Shown one piece after another: positions 40,886 through 50,046 of a DNA stretch of 64,000 bases. The DNA lies in assembly GCF_001651865.1 (NCBI RefSeq), contig NZ_LPUX01000068.1, forward strand, positions 1 to 64,000, in the 5' to 3' direction. The notes beneath the pieces are model-generated. The model ran no database searches. It was given only the letters and a program-made list of their open reading frames with translations, and was not told where the DNA came from. Each line of letters begins with the position of its first letter. Position 1 is the stretch's first letter. The stretch is from Sinorhizobium glycinis (GTDB lineage Bacteria; Pseudomonadota; Alphaproteobacteria; Rhizobiales; Rhizobiaceae). Position numbers and translations under genes: made by a program.

Positions 40886-41314
40886 ATGTCAGTTAAAGCA
40901 ATTCTCAATGAAAAGGGCCGCAACGTCGTAACCGTTGCGCCTGATGTGACGGTTCAGCAAGCGGCAACATTTCTCCACGACAATCACATCGGCGCGGTGG
41001 TTGTCGTCGATGCGGATGATCATATCGTCGGAATTCTCACCGAACGCGACGTCGTCGCCTCCATCTCCAAATATGGCGCCAGCTGTCTCGAAAAGCCGGT
41101 TTCCTCGGTCATGTGGCAGAAGGTCTATTGCTGCGGCGAGGAAATGACAGTGCAGAACCTGATGGAAACGATGAGCAAATTCCGCGCGCGTCATCTCCCG
41201 GTCGAAAGCGAAGGCCGCCTCGCCGGCATCGTGTCGATTGGCGACGTCGTGAAGTATCATATTCGCGCCATCGAGCGCGAGACCGAAGAGATCAAAGCGT
41301 ATATTGCCGGATAG
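40886..41314 (+). CDS. CBS-domain protein
   Basis: A 142-residue protein made of two CBS domains (about 5-60 and 70-135), one Bateman module. Residues such as GILTERDVV and GIVSIGDVVKY are typical of adenine-nucleotide-binding CBS pairs. The ATG at 40886 has GGGAG eight bases upstream; a GTG two codons earlier is possible. Stand-alone CBS proteins sense AMP/ATP or NAD(H); the partner is unknown. Confidence 0.9.
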   Translation: MSVKAILNEKGRNVVTVAPDVTVQQAATFLHDNHIGAVVVVDADDHIVGILTERDVVASISKYGASCLEKPVSSVMWQKVYCCGEEMTVQNLMETMSKFRARHLPVESEGRLAGIVSIGDVVKYHIRAIERETEEIKAYIAG

Positions 41315-41414
41315 AGGCCAAGGCGGCGCCCCCACCTCCGTCGCGCGTCGTCCAGACGCGCGAAATTGGCCCGAGACAGCCTCTCCAATTTCGCAGAACG
41401 CCGCGCCGCATCGG

Positions 41415-42377
41415 CTATCGGATGAGCGCTTCCTGCATTCGCTTGATCTCGGCGAGCTTTGCCTTCGCTTCCAGGTAGCCCCGTTCGATTGCTTCGCCGG
41501 CGCGGTGAAACTCCGATAGGCCGATGTCGTTGAGCTTGGGATGGAGTGCCAGATCCGGCGGGTCGCCGGCCAGACGAGCGCGCGAGATACGGTCCTGGAT
41601 GATGTTGAAGGCCTGTACCATGACGCTCGTCATGCCGAGGCGCGCCGCATAGGCACCGCCTGCCCTGGCGGGAGCATCGGGGGCTTCCATGCCGGCGCTA
41701 TGCTTGACGACGGCGGAACGGCCATAGAGGTCGTAGTTGAGATTGACGGCAATGACGAGCTGCTGCTCGTAAGCCCGGCAAACCGACACGGGAACCGGAT
41801 TGACGAGCGCGCCGTCGATGAGGAGGCGGCCATTTGCATGGATCGGCTCGAAAATCCCCGGCAGCGCGTATGACGCGCGAATGGAGGTGATCAGCGATCC
41901 CTTCTCCAACCACACCTCGTGGCCGCTGTGAACTTCTGTGGCAACCGCGATGAAGGGACGGTCGAGTTCCTCGATGCTGATATGTTCAAGGTGCTCCTGC
42001 ATGCGCTTGGTGAGCCGCAGTCCGCCGAACAGGCCGCCGCCGCCGATCGCGAAATCGAGCAGGCTGGCGATTCGGCGCACGGTGAGGGACCGGGCGAAGG
42101 CCTCCAGCTCGTCGAGCTTGCCGGCGAGATAGCAGCCGCCGACCAGCGCGCCGATCGACGTGCCGGCGATCATGCCGACCTCGATACCCTCTTCGTCGAG
42201 CGCCCTCAACACGCCGATATGCGCCCAGCCGCGCGCCGCGCCGCCGCCAAGTGCTATGGCGATCTTCGGCTTCTGAGGAAGTGGGACTGGTTCCGGGGGG
42301 GTGGTCGTCAGCGATGTGCCATTGGGGCCGGACAGGTCGGCTATCTGGTTGTTGCGCGTAAACGTCCAGTTCAACAT
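41415..42377 (-). CDS. Patatin-like phospholipase family protein
   Basis: A 320-residue patatin-fold serine hydrolase. Oxyanion loop GGGAARGWAHIG (about 44-55), nucleophile elbow GTSIG (Ser near 74) and catalytic Asp in DGA (about 190) are all intact, giving the Ser-Asp dyad. No signal peptide; the RssA/YlbK-type proteins are cytoplasmic. GGAGGTG precedes the start at 42377. Substrate is unknown but a lipid acyl ester is likely. Confidence 0.9.
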   Translation of the reverse strand: MLNWTFTRNNQIADLSGPNGTSLTTTPPEPVPLPQKPKIAIALGGGAARGWAHIGVLRALDEEGIEVGMIAGTSIGALVGGCYLAGKLDELEAFARSLTVRRIASLLDFAIGGGGLFGGLRLTKRMQEHLEHISIEELDRPFIAVATEVHSGHEVWLEKGSLITSIRASYALPGIFEPIHANGRLLIDGALVNPVPVSVCRAYEQQLVIAVNLNYDLYGRSAVVKHSAGMEAPDAPARAGGAYAARLGMTSVMVQAFNIIQDRISRARLAGDPPDLALHPKLNDIGLSEFHRAGEAIERGYLEAKAKLAEIKRMQEALIR

Positions 42378-42684
42378 CCGGCACCTCCAACACCGCCGAA
42401 CCGATTAAGCGCTCGTCTTGTAGGAGACCCTGCCAAGCCGGCGTGGTGCCGGCCTTGTCCACATTAATGCTGAAAGACTGGCACCAGGATTTGAGATTAC
42501 CACCGAACCTGTCGCCAATGCGGCTGGCCCAGTAAACATTGGATACATGCTGCAACACATCTCGGCACGCTGCTGTTACCGCAGGAACCGATATTACGAT
42601 TAATGATTAAGCGCCCGTTTAGTTTCTAAAGAATGAATATAACACGCCGATGCGCCAAGAAAATCCAGATGCTGCGGGCTAGGC
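42378..42684. other. Intergenic region, no gene recognised
   Basis: 307 bases between the divergent-looking 5' end of the patatin gene and the 3' end of hisI. An A+T-rich part (42575-42645) with TTACGATTAATGATTAAG may hold the patatin promoter. A protein-like open stretch runs out of frame into the patatin gene but has no good start. Confidence 0.4.
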
Positions 42685-43137
42685 CTATTTTTCGGCGTAG
42701 ATATGGGCCGGATCGAAATGTCTGCGGTCGTCCGTAATCGTAACCGCCGCCTGACCGTTCTCGATCCCCACCGTGCGGTAGAAGCAGGAACGGCGTCCCG
42801 TGTGGCAGGTGGCGTCGTGGCCGGCCACGGTAACTTTCAGCCAGATGGCGTCCTGGTCACAATCGGTCCTGATTTCCTGGACGGTCTGCACGTTGCCGGA
42901 ACTTTCGCCCTTCTTCCACAGGCTGTTGCGCGAGCGGCTGTAATAGTGGGCGATGCCGGTTTCGATTGTCAGTGCCAATGCTTCGGCATTCATATGCGCG
43001 ACCATCAGCAATTCGCCATCGCGGGCGTCTGTCACGACGGCCGTGACCAGACCCTTCTCGTCGAAACGGGGCGTAAAGGCCGATCCTGTCTCGAGCTCGC
43101 CCTTGTCATTCGAGGGCGCAGCAAAAATGAGCGTCAT
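42685..43137 (-). CDS. hisI: Phosphoribosyl-AMP cyclohydrolase HisI
   Basis: A 150-residue HisI of the stand-alone alphaproteobacterial type. Zinc and active-site motifs include [26 protein letters not shown] and [11 protein letters not shown], with the conserved cysteines and His. It opens the purine ring of phosphoribosyl-AMP, the third step of histidine synthesis. The ATG at 43137 has AGGAGC upstream; an earlier in-frame start would lie in a RIME-like repeat. Confidence 0.95.
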   Translation of the reverse strand: MTLIFAAPSNDKGELETGSAFTPRFDEKGLVTAVVTDARDGELLMVAHMNAEALALTIETGIAHYYSRSRNSLWKKGESSGNVQTVQEIRTDCDQDAIWLKVTVAGHDATCHTGRRSCFYRTVGIENGQAAVTITDDRRHFDPAHIYAEK

Positions 43138-43153
43138 CGCGAAAGCTCCTACC

Positions 43154-43245
43154 GCATGTCTCCTTAAATCGTAGCCGATCTGAAACATGCAGCAATTCAA
43201 AGTGCAGCGACCTTTGCGCGTTTGATAAGACGCGCGGCGCTGTAG
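43154..43245 (-). repeat. RIME-like repeat, copy 3
   Basis: GCATGTCTCC...GATCTGAAACATGC followed by GCAGCGACCTTTGCGCG...CGCGCGGCGCTGTAG. Same orientation as copy 2, between folE and hisI. The first arm is imperfect, so this copy is partly decayed. Confidence 0.65.
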
Positions 43246-43252
43246 ATGGAGC

Positions 43253-43870
43253 TTACTTGAAGCCCCTCAGCATGGTCATGAAACGAGCCTGCTCGGCCGG
43301 GTCGGTCTTGAACGCACCGGTAAGGGTGGTCGTCAGCGTCGTCGAGCCCTGCTTCTTGACGCCGCGCATCGCCATGCACAGATGCTCGGCCTCGATCATC
43401 ACGGCGACGCCGCGCGGGGCGAGCGTCTCGTCGATGGCCCTGGCGATCTGCGCGGTCATCGATTCCTGCGTCTGCAGGCGGCGCGCATAGATGTCGACGA
43501 CGCGGGCGATCTTGGACAGGCCGAGGACACGGCCGTTCGGCAGATAGGCGACATGCGCCTTGCCGATGATCGGAACCATGTGGTGTTCGCAATGCGAGTA
43601 GAACGGAATGTCCTTCTCGAGCACGATATCGTCGTAGCCGGAGACTTCCTCGAAGGTCCGGCCAAGCACGTCCTCGGCAATGAGGTCGTAGCCGCCGAAA
43701 ATTTCCCGATAGGATTTGACGACACGCGCCGGCGTATCCTTCAGGCCCTCCCGGGTGGGGTCTTCGCCTGCCCAGCGCAACAGTACGCGAACGGCTTCCT
43801 CGGCTTCTTTCTGCGTCGGCCGACCGCTGGTGTCGTCGAGCACAGGGAAATTCTTTACTATGGCGTCCAT
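43253..43870 (-). CDS. folE: GTP cyclohydrolase I FolE
   Basis: A 205-residue type I GTP cyclohydrolase. Zinc and active-site residues lie in [19 protein letters not shown] (Cys and His ligands) and [18 protein letters not shown]. It makes dihydroneopterin triphosphate, the first step of tetrahydrofolate synthesis. The ATG at 43870 has AAGAGG upstream. A RIME-like repeat separates it from hisI downstream. Confidence 0.96.
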   Translation of the reverse strand: MDAIVKNFPVLDDTSGRPTQKEAEEAVRVLLRWAGEDPTREGLKDTPARVVKSYREIFGGYDLIAEDVLGRTFEEVSGYDDIVLEKDIPFYSHCEHHMVPIIGKAHVAYLPNGRVLGLSKIARVVDIYARRLQTQESMTAQIARAIDETLAPRGVAVMIEAEHLCMAMRGVKKQGSTTLTTTLTGAFKTDPAEQARFMTMLRGFK

Positions 43871-43888
43871 ATGGCCTCTTTTGAGCAA

Positions 43889-44211
43889 TGCGGGATTGCT
43901 GACGTTTTATCTTTCGGACAACTCGCCATTGGCCATTCGCCTATCCCTGCAGGCTTGGGTTCCGTTGGCGGGCTCCGGGGCTTTCGGGTCCTGGCTTAGC
44001 AGTGCACTGGACCGTCCGGCACGGTTTCCCAAACAACAGGCGACGCACTTATCCCCTTGCGGAACTGTCGCCCCAACACGACATAGCATATAGTATGGTG
44101 CCACATGGATGAAAGAGGCCCAACGGAGCGCGTCGTGCTTTTTTCCCCTGTAGCGGAGAAAATCATGCGCGGATCACCCAAAACCGCGAAAAATCAGCCG
44201 GATCGCGTCAA
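43889..44211. other. Divergent promoter region between folE and the IscU-like gene
   Basis: About 320 bases; no gene is recognised. The stretch CGACATAGCATATAGTATGG (about 44078-44097) is A+T-rich and may carry promoter elements. No repeat element was recognised. Confidence 0.4.
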
Positions 44212-44658
44212 ATGATGGATGACATTTATAATAGCAGGATTCTCGAATTCGCCGGCAACATTCCCCGCCTCGGCATGCTCGCCGATGCTGATGCGGAAGC
44301 GGCGGCGCATTCGAAGCTCTGCGGGTCGAAAGTGCGGATCTGGCTGAAGATGGATGGGGATTTCATCACCGACTTCGCCCATGACGTGAAAGCCTGCGCC
44401 CTTGGCCAGGCCTCGTCCTCGATCATGGCCCGCCATGTCGTCGGCGCGCATGCGGCGGAAATCCGCAAGGCGCGTGAGGACATGCTGGACATGCTGAAGG
44501 CGGACGGAGAGGGGCCTTCCGGCCGCTTCGAGGACATGCGGTTCCTGCTGCCCGTGCGGGACTACAAGGCGCGCCATGCCTCGACGATGCTGACCTTCGA
44601 CGCGGTCGTCGATGCGATCGGCCAGATCGAGGCAAAGCGCCTCGCAACAGCAGTGTGA
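44212..44658 (+). CDS. IscU/NifU-like iron-sulfur scaffold family protein
   Basis: A 148-residue protein of the SufE/NifU N-terminal family. Two of the usual three scaffold cysteines can be placed (Cys37 in SKLCGSKVRIW and Cys62 in VKACALGQASSS); the third conserved position is not a cysteine, so a true scaffold role is uncertain. The pattern RLGMLADADAEAAAHSKLCGS is typical of the alphaproteobacterial subgroup found next to yidD. The stop is followed four bases later by yidD. Confidence 0.8.
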   Translation: MMDDIYNSRILEFAGNIPRLGMLADADAEAAAHSKLCGSKVRIWLKMDGDFITDFAHDVKACALGQASSSIMARHVVGAHAAEIRKAREDMLDMLKADGEGPSGRFEDMRFLLPVRDYKARHASTMLTFDAVVDAIGQIEAKRLATAV

Positions 44659-44661
44659 ACG

Positions 44662-45039
44662 ATGTGCGGAAAGCCGCAGTCCGACCAGGTTCTTGGAGGT
44701 AACCGGCGGGTCGTCGAGGGCCGTGGTCGTAATTGGTCCGGGCCGTTCCGCAGGACCCCCGGCCGGCTATTCGGCATGGCGGCCATCCGCGCCTACCAGC
44801 TGACGCTGTCGAGTTTCATCGGCAATTCCTGCCGGCACCTCCCTACCTGTTCGGAATATGGCTATGAGGCGATGGCCCGGCACGGTCTCTGGGCCGGGGG
44901 ATGGCTGACGCTGTTCCGCGTCGTGCGCTGCGGGCCCGGTGGGACCCATGGATTCGATCCGGTGCCGGAGATGCTTGCGCCGCGCCAGCGCTGGTTTGCG
45001 CCATGGCGCTATTGGCGGCGTCGGCAAAAGGATGCGTGA
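44662..45039 (+). CDS. yidD: Membrane protein insertion efficiency factor YidD
   Basis: A 125-residue YidD. The core YQLTLSSFIGNSCRHLPTCSEYGYEAM (about 45-71) with its cysteines and the RVVRCGPGGTHGFDPVP block are diagnostic. The N-terminus has about 35 basic residues more than the usual 70-85-residue protein. The family sits at the inner membrane near YidC and helps insertion. No clear Shine-Dalgarno sequence; translation may be coupled to the preceding gene. Its stop overlaps the next start by one base. Confidence 0.92.
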   Translation: MCGKPQSDQVLGGNRRVVEGRGRNWSGPFRRTPGRLFGMAAIRAYQLTLSSFIGNSCRHLPTCSEYGYEAMARHGLWAGGWLTLFRVVRCGPGGTHGFDPVPEMLAPRQRWFAPWRYWRRRQKDA

Positions 45040-45458
45040 TGACGAACCCGATGCAATATCGGCAGGCCTCCGCCGATTTTGACCGTTTCATACTCGATGC
45101 TCGCGACACAGCCGGCCTGCAGACGACCAATCAGGCCTATACGATGGCGGAGGCGGTGCTTCGAACCTTTCGGCGCCGTCTCGAGATTTCCGACGCGCTG
45201 CTTTTCGCCAACGTGCTGCCGCCGGTGCTGAGGGCGATCTTTGTCGCCGATTGGGATATTGAGGAGCCGACGGTGCCCTTCTCGGGCCGCCTTGCCATGA
45301 CTCGCGAGGTCCAGGCCTTTCGCGGCAACCACAATGTGTCACCGGATTCGGCCATTGCGGATGTTGCCGCGGCGCTTCGGCGGGCCGTCGATGAGGCGAG
45401 GCTCGACCGCGTACTCAGGCGCTTGCCGCAGGGCGCCGTCGATTTCTGGCGGGCGTGA
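45039..45458 (+). CDS. DUF2267 family protein
   Basis: A 139-residue soluble helical protein of the DUF2267 type (VLRTFRRRLEISDALLFANVLPPVLRAIFV, about 38-67). The ATG overlaps the yidD stop (TGATG), so the two are co-translated. Function unknown; the family is common in rhizobia. Confidence 0.8.
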   Translation: MTNPMQYRQASADFDRFILDARDTAGLQTTNQAYTMAEAVLRTFRRRLEISDALLFANVLPPVLRAIFVADWDIEEPTVPFSGRLAMTREVQAFRGNHNVSPDSAIADVAAALRRAVDEARLDRVLRRLPQGAVDFWRA

Positions 45459-45475
45459 GCTCGAGCGGAGGGGAA

Positions 45476-46014
45476 ATGGCAAGCTACGTCGCGCTGCTCT
45501 ACAGCATCGTACTCGGGGAGGGGCGGCGCGTCGTGATGGCCGATCTGAGGCAGATGGCGGAGCGGGTCGGCTGTCGTTCTCCGCGCACCCTTGTCGCCAC
45601 CGGGAATCTCGTCTTCGAGGCGCCGGAACAGCCGGTTGCAGCCATCGAACAGGTGCTCGAAAGGCATTCCTGGAGACGTTCGGGCGACATGTGGACATCA
45701 TCGCGCGGCGTGCCGATGACTGGCTGAAACTTGCCGCCGGCAATCCGTTCCTCGTTGCAAGCGAGGAGGACCCGGCCTGCGTTCACATCCGCGTCATGCG
45801 TTCGCCGCTTCGGCCGGACGTGCTCGATGGTCTCCGGAGCTACTGCACCACAGGCGAGCGCGTCGCCCTCGTCGGCGGCGATCTCTGGACGGATTTTGGT
45901 GGGAAGGCGAGCGGGTCTAAACTGCTCGGCGCTTTGACGACCAAACGGTTGGGCACCGGGACGTTGCGCAACTGGAACACGGTCAAGGGTTTGCGCGCGA
46001 TGCTTGCCGGTTGA
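45476..46014 (+). pseudogene. DUF1697 family gene with a frameshift
   Basis: The first frame (45476 to about 45660) reads MASYVALLYSIVLGEGRRVV... to AAIEQVLE. The remainder of a DUF1697 protein continues in another frame as KAFLETFGRHVDIIARRADD to the end GLRAMLAG at 46014. Adding one base in the A-run at GCTCGAAAGGC (about 45657-45667) restores a single 178-179-residue protein, the normal family length. Either a recent one-base deletion or a sequence error. Neither part alone would be a full domain. Confidence 0.8.
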
Positions 46015-46129
46015 GCAGCCGGCGCGCCTTTACTCGTCAGCCAAAAACCTTTATCAGGCCCGCGTCAATTCACCGGCGCGCCCGGCAACCATACCACCCG
46101 CATTCGTTGGCGGGACTGGATAGGAGATC

Positions 46130-48118
46130 ATGATGTCGCATTCCGTTTCCCTTACATTCCCTGATGGTTCCGTCCGTGAATATGCCGCGGGCACGACGGG
46201 CCGCGACGTGGCCGAGTCGATCTCGAAGTCGCTCGCCAAGAAGGCTGTCGCGATCGCGCTCGACGGCGAGCTCCGCGACCTTGCCGATCCGGTAGCCGAC
46301 GGCAGGATCGAGATCGTCACGCGCGAGGACAAGCGCGCGCTGGAGCTCATCCGCCACGACGCGGCCCATGTGATGGCCGAGGCGGTGCAGGAATTGTGGC
46401 CGGGAACGCAGGTGACCATCGGTCCGGTCATCGACAACGGTTTCTACTACGACTTCGCCAAGAACGAGCCCTTCACGCCCGATGACCTGCCCGTCATCGA
46501 GAAGAAGATGAAGGAGATCATTACGCGCAACAGACCCTTCACCAAGGAGATCTGGTCGCGCGACAAGGCGAAGGAGGTCTTTGGCGCCAAAGGCGAGAGC
46601 TACAAGGTCGAGCTCGTCGATGCGATTCCCGAAGGCCAGGACCTGAAGATCTACTACCAGGGCGATTGGTTCGACCTCTGCCGTGGCCCGCACATGGCCT
46701 CGACCGGCCAGATCGGCACGGCCTTCAAGCTGATGAAGGTGGCCGGCGCCTATTGGCGGGGCGACAGCAACAATCCGATGCTGACCCGCATCTACGGCAC
46801 TGCCTGGCATACCCAGGAGGAGCTCGATCAGTACCTGCACGTGCTCGCCGAAGCCGAGAAGCGCGACCATCGCCGTCTCGGCCGTGAGATGGACCTCTTC
46901 CATTTCCAGGAGGAAGGTCCGGGCGTCGTCTTCTGGCACGGCAAGGGTTGGCGCATGTTCCAGGGCCTTGTCGCCTATATGCGCCGCAGGCTCGAGGTCG
47001 ACTACCAGGAGGTCAACGCCCCCCAGGTCCTCGATAAGTCGCTCTGGGAAACCTCCGGTCACTGGGGCTGGTACCGCGACAACATGTTCAAGGTCACGGT
47101 TGCCGGCGACGAAACGGATGACGACCGGGTATTCGCGCTGAAACCGATGAACTGCCCCGGGCACATCCAGATCTTCAAGCACGGCCTGAAGTCTTACCGC
47201 GACCTGCCTGTGCGGATGGCCGAATTCGGAGCGGTGCATCGCTACGAGCCGTCCGGCGCGCTGCATGGCCTGATGCGCGTGCGCGGCTTCACGCAGGACG
47301 ACGCGCACATCTTCTGCACCGACGAGCAGATGGCCGCCGAATGCTTGAAGATCAACGATCTGATCCTCTCGGTCTATGAGGACTTCGGCTTCAGGGAAAT
47401 CGTCGTCAAGCTTTCAACCCGCCCGGACAAGCGCGTCGGCTCCGATGCCCTCTGGGACCGCGCCGAAGCGGTGATGACGGATGTGCTGAAGACCATCGAG
47501 GCGCAATCCGAGGGCCGCATCAAGACCGGCATCCTGCCGGGCGAGGGCGCTTTCTACGGGCCGAAGTTCGAATACACGCTGAAGGACGCGATCGGCCGCG
47601 AATGGCAGTGTGGAACGACCCAGGTCGATTTCAACCTGCCGGAGCGCTTCGGTGCCTTCTACATCGACAAGGATTCGGAGAAGCGCCAGCCGGTGATGAT
47701 CCATCGCGCCATCTGCGGTTCGATGGAGCGGTTCCTCGGCATCCTGCTCGAAAACTATGCCGGCCATATGCCGCTCTGGATCTCGCCTCTGCAGGTGGTG
47801 GTCGCAACCATCACCTCGGACGCTGACGACTACGGCCGCGAGGTCGCGGCGCGTCTGCGTGAGGCCGGGCTTACCGTCGAGACCGATTTCCGCAACGAGA
47901 AGATCAACTACAAGGTCCGCGAACATTCGGTGACGAAGGTTCCGGTGATCGTTGTCTGCGGCAAGCGAGAGGCGGAGGAGCGTTCGGTCAACATCCGGCG
48001 CCTCGGCTCCCAGGAGCAGACGGCGATGTCGCTGGACGAGGCGGTCGCTGCGCTCTCGAGCGAAGCGATGGCGCCTGACCTCACGCGCAAGGCGGAAGGG
48101 AGCGCCCGGGCCGCCTGA
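46130..48118 (+). CDS. thrS: Threonyl-tRNA synthetase
   Basis: A 662-residue ThrRS with TGS domain (about 1-65), the second N-terminal editing domain (HHD-type, [14 protein letters not shown]), the class II catalytic core with zinc ligands (Cys in MNCPGH, His in MHIF-like HRYEPSG and HR in [12 protein letters not shown]) and a C-terminal anticodon-binding domain (about 560-655). Two adjacent ATGs (46130, 46133) follow GGAG. It charges tRNA-Thr in the cytoplasm. No T-box leader is visible, as expected for this phylum. Confidence 0.97.
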   Translation: MMSHSVSLTFPDGSVREYAAGTTGRDVAESISKSLAKKAVAIALDGELRDLADPVADGRIEIVTREDKRALELIRHDAAHVMAEAVQELWPGTQVTIGPVIDNGFYYDFAKNEPFTPDDLPVIEKKMKEIITRNRPFTKEIWSRDKAKEVFGAKGESYKVELVDAIPEGQDLKIYYQGDWFDLCRGPHMASTGQIGTAFKLMKVAGAYWRGDSNNPMLTRIYGTAWHTQEELDQYLHVLAEAEKRDHRRLGREMDLFHFQEEGPGVVFWHGKGWRMFQGLVAYMRRRLEVDYQEVNAPQVLDKSLWETSGHWGWYRDNMFKVTVAGDETDDDRVFALKPMNCPGHIQIFKHGLKSYRDLPVRMAEFGAVHRYEPSGALHGLMRVRGFTQDDAHIFCTDEQMAAECLKINDLILSVYEDFGFREIVVKLSTRPDKRVGSDALWDRAEAVMTDVLKTIEAQSEGRIKTGILPGEGAFYGPKFEYTLKDAIGREWQCGTTQVDFNLPERFGAFYIDKDSEKRQPVMIHRAICGSMERFLGILLENYAGHMPLWISPLQVVVATITSDADDYGREVAARLREAGLTVETDFRNEKINYKVREHSVTKVPVIVVCGKREAEERSVNIRRLGSQEQTAMSLDEAVAALSSEAMAPDLTRKAEGSARAA

Positions 48119-48134
48119 GGCTGCGCTCGGTTGG

Positions 48135-48228
48135 CTACAGCGCCGTGCGTCTTTTCGGGCGCACAAGGTCGCTGTAGCACTTTGAAATGCTGCATGTTCC
48201 TTCGGCTCCGACTGAAGGAAACATGCAG
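48135..48228 (+). repeat. RIME-like repeat, copy 4
   Basis: CTACAGCGCCGTGCG...CGCACAAGGTCGCTGTAG followed by CTGCATGTTCCTTCGG...CTGAAGGAAACATGCAG. The best-preserved copy in the window and in the same orientation as copy 1. It follows the thrS stop by 16 bases. Confidence 0.75.
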
Positions 48229-48280
48229 CAGCTTCCGTAGCGTAATTGCCTGACGCAGCGTTGGGCCAGCCGCGGTATCG

Positions 48281-49282
48281 TCAGTCCTGAGCGCTGGCGT
48301 TCGCGCTCTCGTCGGGCGTGTCACTCCCGTGCAGCAGGACTTCCACGTCGGTATTGACGCCGGCCTTCACGGCGAAGTCGCGCTGATAGATCTTGTCCTT
48401 GTTGCGCGCCACGGCCGTATAGCTGCCTTCCGCAAGGACCAGGGTCGGAAAGGCGCCGACGCTCTCGCTGACGACGTCGCCCGAGGAGGTCAGGATCGAC
48501 CAGGCGGTGTCGGCGATCGCCTCGCCCCCCGGTTCCGAGACGAGCTTCAATGTCAGCTTCGCGGCACGATGCTGGATCGTTGCATCGGTCAGCTTTCCGG
48601 CTTCCACCTGGATGTCGGCGCGGATCACCGCATTGACCGAGCCATAGTCGGAGACGACGTGATAGGTGCCGGCGCCAAGCCGGATCACAGTGTTGGGCTT
48701 CACGTCCGCGACGATCAGGGCGCGCTCGCCGTCTTCCTTCACATCGGAGGAGAAGATCGAAAAGCTGAGCTCGTTCGGTGGAATGCGGACATCGCTGCCA
48801 GAGACGGCATTCAGCATCACCCCGCCGGCATCGAGCACAAGGACCTGTTTGTCCAAGGCGCCTTGCTCGGGCACGCGAATCTTGCGGGTGGCTGCGGCGC
48901 GACCGAAGGCAACGTTGACGAAATATTCGCCGGGCACGAGATTGAAGGCCGTGGAGCCGCCTTCGGAGGTGGCCAGCAGCGGAAGCTTTCCGTCGCCACC
49001 GGGAATGGGGCTGAAGACGCGCCAGGTCAGCCCTGACTCGACCGGGTGGCCGTCTGTTGTCAAAAGCGCCTCGAGCTTCACATCCTTCAGTTCGCCGTTC
49101 TGCGTGGGATCGCTGACCAGCGGGTTGAAGCTCGTAAGTTTCGGCATCTTCCGACTGCCGGAAATCGACGGAAAGCTCTTGAAGGCTTCGGTCGCGTCTT
49201 GCGCAAGCGCCCGCTCCGCACTGGAACCGGCGAGCGTGATCGCCACGGCGGTTCTCAGCAAAATACGAGTGCGGATGCGCAT
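48281..49282 (-). CDS. Exported protein of unknown function
   Basis: A 333-residue protein with a signal peptide (RTRILLRTAVAITLAG, cleavage near ALAQ) and a periplasmic region made of beta-rich repeats, each about 90 residues (for example GEYFVNVAFGRAAATRKI, GAGTYHVVSDYGSVNAVI, EGSYTAVARNKDKIYQRDF), resembling carboxypeptidase-regulatory or PEGA-like modules. No enzyme motif is seen. The ATG at 49282 was chosen for the signal peptide. It is divergent from the nitroreductase gene. Confidence 0.75.
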   Translation of the reverse strand: MRIRTRILLRTAVAITLAGSSAERALAQDATEAFKSFPSISGSRKMPKLTSFNPLVSDPTQNGELKDVKLEALLTTDGHPVESGLTWRVFSPIPGGDGKLPLLATSEGGSTAFNLVPGEYFVNVAFGRAAATRKIRVPEQGALDKQVLVLDAGGVMLNAVSGSDVRIPPNELSFSIFSSDVKEDGERALIVADVKPNTVIRLGAGTYHVVSDYGSVNAVIRADIQVEAGKLTDATIQHRAAKLTLKLVSEPGGEAIADTAWSILTSSGDVVSESVGAFPTLVLAEGSYTAVARNKDKIYQRDFAVKAGVNTDVEVLLHGSDTPDESANASAQD

Positions 49283-49382
49283 GAGGACAGTTGACTTCCT
49301 GACTTGGTGACTCCACTTGAGACGCCGGTATGGCATTTTCGTGGCTGTCGATCCGGCGGCAAGGTAGTGGAATTCGATCGAT

Positions 49383-49967
49383 ATGAAAACCGAAATCAAG
49401 CTTGTTGATTATCTCGCGTCCCGTAGGTCGATTCCGGCGTTCCAGATGGGGTCGCCGGGCCCGGGCCAGGCCGAGGTGGAGGAGATGCTGAGGCTTGCCT
49501 CCCGTGTGCCGGATCATGGCAAACTGGCGCCCTGGCGCTTCATCGTCTATCGTGGTGAGGAAAGGGTCCGGATCAGCGCCGAATTGAAGAAAATGGCACT
49601 GGCCGCGAGACCGGATATGCCGGGAGAGCTTATCAAGGTCGAGGAGACTCGGCTGACGCGCGCCCCTGTCGTCATTGCCGTCGTCAGCAGGGCCGCGCCG
49701 CATTTCAAGATTCCCGAATGGGAGCAGTTGATGTCGGCTGGCGCCGTCTGCCTCAACCTGCTGATGGCAGCCAATGCGCTCGGCTATGCCTCCAACTGGC
49801 TTACCGAATGGTATGCCTATGACGAAAGGGCCTATCCACTTCTCGGCGTCGAGCCGGGAGAGCGGATCGCCGGTTTCGTTCATATCGGCACGGCAATGGT
49901 GCCTCCGACCGAGCGCCCGCGGCCGGAGCTTTCGGAAATCGTCACCTGGGTGGGGGAAGACGCCTGA
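49383..49967 (+). CDS. Nitroreductase family flavoprotein
   Basis: A 194-residue FMN-binding nitroreductase (YdjA-like, short type). Landmarks are the N-terminal [30 protein letters not shown] and the C-terminal [18 protein letters not shown] and GFVHIGTA. Such enzymes reduce nitro groups or quinones with NAD(P)H. It is divergent from the exported-protein gene and overlaps no neighbour. Confidence 0.92.
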   Translation: MKTEIKLVDYLASRRSIPAFQMGSPGPGQAEVEEMLRLASRVPDHGKLAPWRFIVYRGEERVRISAELKKMALAARPDMPGELIKVEETRLTRAPVVIAVVSRAAPHFKIPEWEQLMSAGAVCLNLLMAANALGYASNWLTEWYAYDERAYPLLGVEPGERIAGFVHIGTAMVPPTERPRPELSEIVTWVGEDA

Positions 49968-50046
49968 TGTTCTGCCACGCGGCCGTACACCGATATGGTC
50001 CGCAGATTCCCGAGCGGCGCGAGTCATCCTTGCGGACGCGGACAAG

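Noticed and set aside
42400..42558. Protein-like minus-strand stretch (MLQHVSNVYWASRIGDRFGG) upstream of the patatin gene
   Set aside because: No Shine-Dalgarno sequence and it continues as a shadow frame through the patatin gene; could be a small peptide but evidence is too thin.
46015..46129. T-box or leader-peptide control of thrS
   Set aside because: The leader is only about 115 bases, with no T-box sequence and no threonine-rich leader peptide.
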